DNA of 64,000 nucleotides from Blattamonas nauphoetae (Eukaryota; Preaxostyla; Oxymonadida), in assembly GCA_033064195.1 (NCBI GenBank), contig JARBJD010000195.1, forward strand, positions 1-64,000, in the 5' to 3' direction. Under the pieces are notes generated by a model. That model was not told the DNA's origin, made no database searches, and was given only the letters and a program-made list of their open reading frames with translations. This document shows positions 54,931 to 64,000 of the stretch, one piece after another (within the stretch, counting starts at the first letter, position 1; each line of letters starts with the position of its first letter). A program made the translations under genes and the position numbers.

Positions 54931-57081
54931 CTAACAATATGATGAGAAAAGGAGTCCACAAGACAAACCGAATCAGTAAGAATGATATTGATTCATTCTT
55001 TGAGCTATCTGATTCCAAGATCCTTCTTCCTTTGAATAGAATAATGATCAGGGGTTGGATTTGGATCCGAGTGATTCGACGACTTTTGATCCGACCCTCC
55101 CAAAAATGGTTATTTTTCATTGTTTTGAGTTAAACCAGTGGTAATTCGAACAAAAAAGTTACAATGAAGTGAAAACACAATTTGCATATGTGGTGATTCG
55201 AATCAATGGGTCAATCTCGATTCGAAGAAATCGGTCCTCTTTTCGTGACTAGAGTCAAATTGAGAGAAGGAGAAGCATGTTGTGATCGAAAAAGGCGAAA
55301 ATGAACACGGATCACCCACTCAATTCACTTCTTTTGTCATCCACTAATGGACCACAATGGGACAGATCCAGCAACAATACCAAGAGTGTCTTTAATCGGA
55401 ACCTCACCTCATTCACTTTGGGTTCTGGACATGTAAAAGTTAAATAAACTTACCGAGACGTGACAAAAACGACAAAAAAGGGCAGAAAGCGACAAATGTA
55501 AGAAAGTCTCGAAGCGCCTAATTAAGCGTTGATCCGACCCTATTTAGGTGGTCGTCAGATCATTTGATCTAACGTTTCCACTATTATGTAGTCACGACTC
55601 TATCCCCTGATAATGATCCGTGATCCAAGACAATATCATGGCGAAGGGGAGAGCACGTTGATTCTTAGAAACGTTTCGTCAAAGATGTACAGAAATTCAG
55701 GTTTGATTTGATTTCGAAGAAATGAGCCATAGAAACTTTTTTGGTGAAACGAACATTTTACACAAATTTTTGATAAAAAGTCTGGGTATTTGGGAAAATG
55801 GAAAACAAATTACCCAAATTTTTTCAAGAGAAATCATTCTTAGAAAAAAAGCGGTTTATTGTTTGAGCAGCTTTTGTCGAGATCTATCCGACAATAATGC
55901 CTTTTTTTGATTCAAGACGGATGGCTGGTTGTGGAGAAACGAGCGTTAAAAGGTGAGAAAACCATTTTTTTCAATTTTCTGAGTTTGACCAATCTGATTT
56001 TTTCAAAAATCAGCGGTCCTATTTTTCTAGTTTTATCTCTCAAAACTGTGTCTTCCTTTTGTACGTGGTTTTTGTGATCGAAGCAAGAATACTTCACTCA
56101 AAGATTGATAATGCCGATTATTCTGAAACAATCGAATCAGAAGACAGATAATTATCTTGTATTAAAGTTAAGTTCGCAATGATTTCGTTTCGGGGAATAT
56201 GAGCTGTAAAGGGACAAGAGAATGATGCTCTGAAAGTATATCATTTCTTGTTAAATTGTCTACGTACTGAGTTTTTAGTGACCATGGTAAATCAGGATAT
56301 TGCAGAAAAAAGTGAGTCCATTGTCCTCCTCTTCCATACACCTGCCCTCCTTTTCCATTCTCCTGGCCTCCTCATTCCACTTCTTCCCACTTCAATAGAT
56401 GCATCTCGACCATCTGAAAATTAACTATTCGTTTCTCGTATTTTTGTGAATTCTGATTGTGTGAATGGGATCATTTCCAAACTCGAGAAAACTGCTTCTT
56501 TTTGATGAACAATGGATTGTTCCTGTGAGTGCCGATGAAAGCTTCGAGTATCCTCTTCGGTTGTATTTCATACATAAGATGGTGGTATTTGGAAGGATTG
56601 AATTTCAATCAGCTCTGTTTCACTCTCCTTCCGAGAGTGTACGTTCATACACAAAGATTTCTACCACACGTGCACACATTGGAGAGAAATTTTTTGTCAC
56701 ATGAGTGGAACTGGTGGAATTGATGAAAAAGTCCAAGGAACACCAAAATAGGAAGTCATCGAAATTTCTCCAAAGTGTCTGAAAAAAAATACTTCTCAAC
56801 AAAAGATCCACTTTGGTGAAAACTACATTTCGGAAAGATGTCTGGTGGTGGAGATTTGATCAAATCAAGTTTTCGAGATCCTGAGCTAATTTTATGGGGA
56901 AGTCAGTTTATTTTCTCTGAATTTATACCCAGGTCTACCCAGTTTTTTTTTTTCATTTTTCTTAAAACTGTCAATTCAAGAGAAAACCATCCCAAACAAC
57001 CAGAAATGAAATGTTAAAGAACAACCTTATACAGATGTGGAGGACCTCTTATAGTAGTGTCAATAACCCGTACATATTCAA
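54931..57081. other. AT-rich stretch without a supported gene
   Basis: Apart from a degenerate copy of the inverted-repeat element (listed separately, 55720-55960), only short frames and homopolymer runs are seen. Confidence 0.4.
55720..55960 (+). repeat. Degenerate inverted copy of the 57-kb element
   Basis: Translated plus-strand sequence (FFGETNILHKF, LGIWENGKQ, YCLSSFCRDLSDNNAFF) parallels the minus strand of 57200-57430 (FFGEMNILKKL, SGYLGKWKK, IFLSSFCRELYDHNAFY). The two segments are therefore diverged copies in opposite orientation about 1.4 kb apart. The terminal inverted repeats of the 57-kb element were not found here. Confidence 0.55.
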
Positions 57082-57620
57082 AAACCCGTAACATGGGGCT
57101 TGAAAAATAGACATTGGTCAAACTAAGAAAAATAAAAATTGGTTCCGCGCCGAAACCCCTGTGTCGGGAGAAAACCTCAAAATACTGTTTCCTTTAGGCG
57201 TCCACACATTTTTCTCAACTTTTTCCCCATTTTTCTCCACAACCAGCCATCCGTTTTGAATCAAATAAAATGCATTGTGATCGTAAAGTTCTCGACAAAA
57301 GCTGCTCAAAAAATAAAAGATTTTTTTTCTAAGAATTTTTTGTCGAGAAAAATATGGGTTTTTTTCCATTTTCCCAAATATCCAGAATTTTTTCTCCAAA
57401 GTTTTTTCAAAATGTTCATTTCACCAAAAAAACGTGTTTGTGAAAAATTCCATCGAAATCGGTTCATGGGTTGTGAAGATAGTACCGAAACGATTTTTTT
57501 TATCGGGCAAAAGAGGGTATTTTGAGGTTTTCTCCCGACACAGGGGTTTCGGCGCGGACCCAAATTGTATTGTTCTTAGTTTGACCAATGTATATTTTTC
57601 AAGCCCCATGTTACGGGTTT
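57082..57620. mobile_element. 539-bp element with 103-bp inverted repeats
   Basis: The first 103 bp (57082-57184, starting AAACCCGTAACATGGGGCTT) are the reverse complement of the last 103 bp (57518-57620) with about five mismatches. The inner 42 bp of the arms, around CGCGCCGAAACCCCTGTGTC, are nearly identical. The interior (333 bp) is T-rich on the plus strand with no complete gene. No target-site duplication was evident, so it is either a MITE-like DNA transposon or an unclassified foldback element. A diverged partial copy lies at 55720-55960. Confidence 0.75.
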
Positions 57621-59270
57621 GTGAAAAGTTCGGTTTATTGAAACATCTATTATTTGGGAGCCAAAACGGGTCAAAAAAGTGGGACCTAACAAATTGTGGG
57701 TTTGGAGGTTTTTTTAGATGTAGGTGCATTCGTATGAATATTGGTCTGATCCTTTCCATCGGCCGGGTTCTTTTACAGCTATACTGGATGGAAAGAACGA
57801 ATTTGTCTTTCGTCCTGAGACAGTGTGATACCAAAAAGAAGAAGAGATAATTTCGTTTTTCAGTGTTCATTATGTCCAACTGTCCTGATGAGAGAACGAA
57901 TCAAGAAAACAGCGAAAAAAGACACACGTTTGAAGAACCATGAAGGATCGTTGACAAGGTTGAAGATGATGTCTGGATTGATTAGGAAGGGGGACCACTG
58001 GAATCACTTGTGAGATCCTTCGAGAAAATGAGAAAAAAGGAATGAGCTTCTGCTTGACAAAAGGGCACTTCAAACAGTCGCTGACTCTTTTATTCTTCAG
58101 GACAGAACTTCGTTGGAACAAATCAATCACTGCCCACCCCAACTTACAGTCACGGTCACGTGGGTTCGCGAATCAAGGACGATATTCCACTCTTTCATTT
58201 CACAGTTTTTCTCATTATTGTCCTTTGTTCCCCACCTACTAGTATTCGACAAACCGGATAAAGCAATCTGTACTGCGTGAGATGAAAAATAAAAAGAGAA
58301 TGGGTTCATCTGCATTGCCCACCAAATGTTCCTCATTTTCAACAATGAGTCGAGGATCCATTGTTGACAAGAACTTCATCCATCCTCATTATCCGTGACA
58401 AGAGCGAAGTCCAAATGGAGATCAGAAGATCCTGTTCCCACACACTTCTAATGACAAATTTCGGTTTGTCAACTGGAACAATATGAATTTGTTTAGGCTA
58501 TCTTTCATTGTGTGACCAGAAATTCTCTACTGTCGAAAGATCTGGGTGTGGTGGAAACAAGATCATTGGTTAGAATGATTGTATGACAATCTAGCCTGAA
58601 TGAGTGTTTCATATGTTTGTTTTTTGTGTTTTGAAGTGATTACCGCCGATTTCAGCAGCTATCACGGAATCCTCTGGTGCATTTGTGCAACGTGTGTATG
58701 TCCTTTGTCCTTCTCATTTAACTCTTGGTTTCATCAGCCACGCTTTCAGGACGCTCAAAATCATGGTTTTACCTCTGAGGATTTATCTCGCAAGGGCAAC
58801 GACAGACCGACCAGCCATCAATTGCTGAAGGATCTCTGTCTTCGCTTGTGATTTTGGTTTCTATCTCGTTTGAGTCAACAAAAGTGGAAAGATGAATTGA
58901 AAAAGAAGGACAGACGATTGTTGAGAGTCTGTAAGGAAGCGTTTCGTTGGTATTTTCAATTTCGTTTTGAAGAAGTTTTGATTCGTTCATTTTCAACTGC
59001 ACATCTGTTCTTCACTGTTTTCCTTCATTTCTGACTCGATATCTCCTCTCACTTTCAGATTTATTGATACCATTTCACTGAAATAATTCTCGTTTGTTTT
59101 GTCTAGCGGTTCGAAACTTTCTGGGTCAGATCACGTGTCCCGTTTTCCTGAAAAAAGGATGAATGTCGAATAGCTGGATCGACATGAAGTGGCGAAGAAA
59201 ACAAAATTATGTGAAAAGAAAGTCTTTCCATGGTGAGATGAAATCGTGAAATCATGTGATTTCGACTGTA
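57621..59270. other. No recognisable gene
   Basis: Short frames only. A frame near 58600-58851 ends in GNDRPTSHQLLKDLCL, faintly like the end of a kinase domain, but nothing else supports it. Confidence 0.4.
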
Positions 59271-59593
59271 CAGGGTGAGCCAAAAGTAACCTTCATCCCA
59301 CAATTGTGTTTTTATGTCATCTTTTCGAAAACAAACATCAAATAGAGATCGTTGTCGCTATACTGTTTGCTCACCACCTCATTCACTGATTTCTTTCTAA
59401 TCAACTTCAGTGCAGTGTACGAATGAAGTCAGATCGTTCGCATGTCCCGATTTCTGACAAAAAACGAACGAGAATTCAGTTAAGCTTTAATGATCACTCT
59501 CTTCATATTTCACGTCTTGAAACTCTCTTTTTTAACTTTTGTCGAAAAAGGCTTTGATCGGCCCCTAGAGAAGGTTACTTTTGGCTCACCCTG
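59271..59593. mobile_element. Mariner-type MITE, 323 bp
   Basis: Perfect 24-bp terminal inverted repeats (each begins CAGGGTGAGCCAAAAGTAAC) enclose about 275 bp. TA dinucleotides flank both ends (59269-59270 and 59594-59595), the target-site duplication of Tc1/mariner elements. The interior has no intact transposase; a short frame near 59425-59470 may be a remnant. It is non-autonomous and the intact termini suggest a fairly recent insertion. Its ends were not seen at the mariner remnant near 46.4-47.4 kb. Confidence 0.9.
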
Positions 59594-60715
59594 TACCTCA
59601 CAGCCATCATTGATGGACAATGATTGTGTTTTGAAAAAGACAAACTGACCGGAGTCATTTTAAATCCCCTAAATCAAGAGTTACTTTTTCTCCGAAGTGG
59701 AAACCACAAAATAATGAAGACTTAACCACACCTTTTTCTACCAATTCTGTTCAGACAAACTCTATTGATAAATCGTCAGACTTTTTCTTTTCTATGACAT
59801 TTTAAAATATGATTCTGAGGATATGGATACCTCATTCTTTCAGAATTTGAGATCGCCCCATAATCCATGTCAATTTGATTCGACTCATGTACTGAGTGAT
59901 TGTGTCTCTCCACCAAGCCTCGGATATGAACATTCTAATGATGGTATATTCACTTTTCTTTTTTCACTGTCGGTCAACAAATCAGCATTCATGAATATGG
60001 AATCAAAAGGAACGCTAAACAACTTCGGACAAATCAGCGTTATTTCGTTCGTTAGAACGCTATATGCTACACCTGTGCGAACACAGCTTCTCAATCAACG
60101 ACGGGATCTTCGAACATGGGACATTACACTCTCAACTTGAGGAAATGCTAAATTAACTACGAATGGGGGATTCACAACAATCCACACGAAACCCGACCAA
60201 CCAATGGACCGAACCGAACGAACCACAGCTTCTACGCTCACCTGCCTCTTTGTATCTTCCATCCCTTCTTCTTCTCAATCGTCGCCATGTCACTCGTCTT
60301 CTGGTTCGATCATCCTCTCCCTCGGTGTGTGTGCCGACACCAGAGCACTACCTTCCCCATCGGCGTTCACCCATTCATGCACAACTGCACCATCCCCTCG
60401 TCTCAGAGACGACCAATCACCATCCTGTCCTCACAGAGTGACGGAAGGGGCTAGGACAGTGATGAGGAAGGAAATGAATGAAAAAAGGAAGGAGAGATGG
60501 GAGAACATGATATTTTTGCTGCAACATCTCAGTTCTGCCCATGTCATATTCAAGTGTCTTTCTGTTAATCCAGAATTTGTACTGACTCGGAATTCTGTGC
60601 AACAGGGAGGAAACTCCATGTTCAAACCAAATAATCATGAGTCATCTCCAGTAATGATAATGACACGATTTGTGAAACATTCCGTATCAAACAAAGGGTT
60701 TGATCAAAACAGACA
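59594..60715. other. Spacer upstream of the dipeptidase
   Basis: Contains low-complexity Ser/Pro-rich frames (60163-60700) that start with ATG but lack family motifs or a consistent phase. Probably non-coding. Confidence 0.4.
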
Positions 60716-62289
60716 ATGACCAAGTATTTCAAACTCCCACAGCACGAAGCTCTTTACAACGACGTTTGCAAACATGCTATCATTTGAACTTCTTTCAGCC
60801 ACGCCTTCCCGAGCCAAAGGCCATCTGGAACTTCATGTTCTTCCTCGCCGAAATCCCTCGTGGATCTGGAAACTGCAAAGAAATTGCACGAAGACTGCAA
60901 GAACTCGGACAACAGTGGGGATATGAATCATTTATCGATACAATCGGCAACGTGATCATCCGCAAACCAGCCTCTCCCGGTCTGGAGAACAAGTCGATGG
61001 TGACCCTTCAAGCGCACATGGACATCGTTGCTGTTGGCGAAGACGGCCTCGACCACAATTTTGAGAAGGACCCAGTCATTTGCAGGATCGCCGAATCCAA
61101 CTTCCCCAAACACAGCAAGAATTCCCTTTTTGCCACTGGCACTTCACTCGGAGCTGACGATGGGATTGGATGCGCAATGATGCTTCACATCCTCGAAGAC
61201 AAAACTCTGAAGCACGGACCGTTGGAATGTGTGTTCACATATGACGAGGAGACGACGATGGAAGGAGCTGTGAAAATGGTTCCAGGCACACTCAAAGGAA
61301 AGTACCTCATCAACATCGATTCGGAAGAAGATTTCCGAATCACTATTGGCTGTGCTGGTGGGTTCGAGCAGATCATGACATTTGACGTCGAAAGAGAGAA
61401 CACCGAAGGGTTCGGATCAATGTTCGAAATTAAGGGTCTTCAGGGCGGTCACTCAGGCGTCGAAATCCACGAGGGAAGAGCTAATGCAGTCAAGCTGCTT
61501 GCTCGTCTCGTCCACGAAGCGTCCCTCGCCGCAGACATGCCCGAACCAGTGCTGATGGGATTCGAAGGAGGAACCAAGAGAAACGTCATTCCCTCAGTTG
61601 CCCGCTGCCGTGTCTTGATCCCAGACGACAAGAGAGCGAAGTTCACCGAGGCAGTGAACAAGGAATTCAAGCAAATCAAACACGAATGGAAGACGATCGA
61701 GCCCGATCTCACCCTCAACTTCATGATCCCGGAAGCCGCTGAGAAAGTGTCCGCTCTCACAAAGGCGTCTTCCCGCAAGTTCCTCGACCTCCTGCTCGCC
61801 CTCCCACACGGCGTCCTTCGCTACTCGCCCGATGTGGCTGGTCTTGTGGAGACGTCGATCAACATGGCGATTGTGCACGTGTGCGGGCGGTGTGTCGGGG
61901 AGAAGGCGCGGATTGAGCTGTTCCCCCGCTCGTCGGTGAACGAGTTCATGCCGCACATCCACCAGCAGCTGAAGGCGTTCGCTCGTCTGGCTGGGGCGGA
62001 ACTGACGCCGATGGAGAATGCCTTCCCGGGGTGGGAGCCGAACCCGTCGAGCCCGCTTCTGGCGACGGCGAAGGAGTGCTACAAGAAGGTGTATGGAAAG
62101 GAGGCCGAGATCTATGCGATCCACGCTGGGCTGGAGTGTGGCGTGCTGCAGGAGAAGCACCCAGGCCTGCAGAGCATCTCTGTGGGGCCGTACTTGAAGA
62201 ACGTGCACTCGCCGAAGGAGGAGCTGATGCTGGACACGGTTCCTGGGATTAACAAGCTGATCATTGCGATTCTGGAAGCTATCGAATAA
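60716..62289 (+). CDS. pepD: M20 aminoacyl-histidine dipeptidase (PepD-like)
   Basis: A zinc dipeptidase of 512 residues in two exons: 60716-60763 and 60799-62289, with a 35-nt GT-AG intron (60764-60798). Splicing joins MTKYFKLPQHEALYND to PRLPEPKAIWNFMFFLAEIP, where similarity to bacterial PepD/Xaa-His dipeptidases begins. Family ligands are present: His/Asp in LQAHMDIV, Asp in TSLGADDGIG, the Glu pair in YDEETTMEGA, Asp in INIDSEED and the late His in AIHAGLECG. The dimerisation (lid) insertion with LQGGHSGVEIHEGRANAVK is also typical. No signal peptide, so cytosolic; it would release amino acids from dipeptides late in protein breakdown. Codon use shifts to a higher GC content in the last third. 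This family is mostly bacterial, so an ancient transfer is possible, but the intron shows it is settled in this genome. Stop is TAA. Confidence 0.9.
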
Positions 62290-62448
62290 CCAGTTCTTTT
62301 GCTCTTTTTCTTTTCTCATTCAGCACTATTCCTGTCGATTTTCTTTTTCTTTCGACAATGAGAGGTTTAAAGACTAACCAAGGAGCGAACTGCTTTCGGT
62401 GGTAAAAAGTCGTGATCAAAAAATAACGGTTGATCGATCCATCTGAAA

Positions 62449-64000
62449 ATGGCACAAAAAGGAGAATCGATGATTCCGAAAGGTTGTATGTGTTGTGCTT
62501 TGCTATTTGATCTTTTTTCTGTGTTTACATTTCAGGCTCGTTTGTGCGTCCAATCAGCGAAGGAGCTTTTGGTCAAGTTCTGGAACTCTGGGAAAAGTCG
62601 ACCGGAAAGTCGTATGCTCTGAAACTGATTCCTCGATTGACAGAAGCGGATCAGAAGCGAGCGGAGCGTGAAGTGTCACTTCTGGAGCGATTCCGACATT
62701 CTCGAATTGTTGGATTGCACAAATCATTTGTGATTGGTGGATATCATGGAATTGTGATGGATCTTGGAAAGCGTAATTTGAAGGACTTGATTCTGGACTT
62801 TGAATCTCGGAATGAACTGATTCCTCTTGAAGTATCCTCTCCATTCTCATCCTTCTCGTTCTGCTATGTCTTCTTCTGATTTGATTGAATTGCACTCTCT
62901 CTCATTTGTTGTTTTGTGTTTCAGGTTGCCGTTCAGATTGGCATTGACATTGCGGAAGGGCTTTGTGTGATGCACAACAGTTCGCCTCATGCGATTACTC
63001 ATGGAGATCTGAAGCCTGAGAATGTTCTTCTTTCGGAAGACAACCGCGCGATGCTCTGTGTGCGCTTCTGTCATTTATTCATCTCAACTTTTTGTACTTT
63101 TTCCTTTATTCTCTCATCTTAACGATCTCTTTTTCTGTGTGTTTATCTTCTGTTTCAGGTGATTTGGGAGCAGCAGATGCATCTGGCGTGAACACATCGC
63201 ATTCAGCGAAGGAGATTGGCACATTTGAATACAACTCGCCTGAACGGCTGGACGACACCGACCAGCGTGGAACTCCCGCAAGTGACGTCTGGTCGTTGGG
63301 AGTGATGCTGCATCGGATGGTGACGGGGAAGCCTCTGTTTGGGGTGGATCGTTAGTATCGATGATTCGAGCGATCATGGACTTTGATGAGTCGAAACTCT
63401 CGACTTCGATTCCTTCAGCGATCCGAAGTGTTCTCGGACGACTTCTTGACCCTGTCTGCCACTTTCTCGCTTTTTTCTCTCGTTTCTATCACAATCTTTC
63501 TCATTTCCTCCTCTCCACTTCTTCTCATCATTTTTTGCATTCTCTTCTTCTGCTTATCAGAATCCTGATTGTCGGGCAACGTCGACCCAACTGTTCAAAG
63601 GTCGACTGCTGGAAAGGATGTTGGGACCTGAAACGTCCCTCTCGAAGTTGAAAGATGGACAGATTCAGTGTCTCGAAAACAAGCTCGCCAAACTCACCGA
63701 AGAGAACGACTCACTCCAGAAAACCAAACAGGATTATAAAGTACTCCTCCGAAGCCACAGGTCATTCAATTTCGACCACCTACCTTTCCTCAACATCATT
63801 CCGATCAAAGCCTTCAAGATCAGAAAACAAACGTTCACACTTTCCAGACCTGAGCATAACCATTTCGGATCTGTTTACGGCCGAGTTATTATTGCAGAGC
63901 CGATCACTCGCGGAATTGTCTCAGTCTCAATCACTCTCCACACTCTCACCACATCCGAACATGGTGAACCCTTTTGCTTATTTCTCTCTCCTACAGCAGG
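62449..64000 (+). pseudogene. Second kinase copy, frameshifted, cut by window end
   Basis: Paralogue of the kinase at 42707-45396 with the same intron sites: exons 62449-62485, 62536-62831, 62925-63057, 63159-63453 and 63561 to beyond 64000. It keeps SEGAFGQV, YALKLIPRL, HGDLKPEN, DLGAADASG, EYNSPERL and DVWSLGVMLHRMVTGKPLF. Exon 4 is one base shorter than in the other copy (295 versus 296 nt). The missing base is near 63345, just after GKPLFG, and puts a TAG in frame; reading resumes one frame over as MIRAIMDFDESKL. Exon 5 is open to the window edge, with a coiled coil (LENKLAKLTEENDSLQ) and the start of a different SPRY-like part (EPITRGIVSVSITLHTL). It is either a young pseudogene or a good gene with one sequencing error. 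Confidence 0.75.

Noticed and set aside
58600-58851. Possible kinase remnant (GNDRPTSHQLLKD)
   Set aside because: Only about a dozen residues resemble a kinase end; no activation-segment or helix-F motif was found with it.
60204-60719. 171-codon Ser-rich frame upstream of the dipeptidase
   Set aside because: Low complexity with a non-coding-like second half; the dipeptidase start is better explained by the ATG at 60716 and a 35-nt intron.

Overview
The window looks like nuclear DNA from a protist. Genes carry very short GT-AG introns (29 to about 108 nt), use TAA, TAG or (in one hypothetical gene) TGA as stops, sit close together on either strand, and encode typically eukaryotic proteins: a dynein heavy chain, Ser/Thr kinases and a signal-peptide beta-helix receptor with a cytoplasmic kinase-like tail. 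This mix fits an oxymonad (Preaxostyla, Blattamonas-like). That assignment is an inference from gene style, not from a marker gene.

Layout. 1-5.6 kb is gene-poor, with one plausible hypothetical gene (646-1572, minus) and a broken MORN-type ORF. 5.87-9.3 kb is a large 30-bp minisatellite that is open in all three forward frames. 9.6-12.0 kb is a broken tyrosine-recombinase (Crypton-like) element. At 12.45 kb a plant-type telomere-like motif abuts a 5'-truncated receptor gene (12506-13555); a full-length paralogue follows (14322-18326: signal peptide, beta-helix ectodomain, TM helix, pseudokinase tail). A co-directional minus-strand block then runs from 42.6 kb down to 18.9 kb: a lipase with disordered insertions, a giant dynein-like heavy chain of about 6,100 residues, and a secreted S9 peptidase, separated by only 97 and 49 bp. 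A plus-strand kinase with two tandem SPRY-like domains follows (42707-45396).

45.4-60.7 kb is mostly a graveyard: a dead mariner transposon containing a strong hairpin, a decayed CK1/TTBK-type kinase, a 539-bp element with 103-bp inverted repeats, a mariner-type MITE, and AT-rich DNA without recognisable genes. The right end has an intact M20 (PepD-type) dipeptidase (60716-62289) and a second, frameshifted copy of the kinase that runs off the window.

The most unusual gene is the dynein-like heavy chain. The overall dynein order can be followed (linker, AAA1-AAA4, stalk region, AAA5, AAA6), but the nucleotide-binding motifs expected in AAA1, AAA3 and AAA4 are gone and only AAA2 keeps a P-loop. 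The frame is still open for more than 18 kb, so it looks like a maintained pseudo-motor rather than a dead gene.
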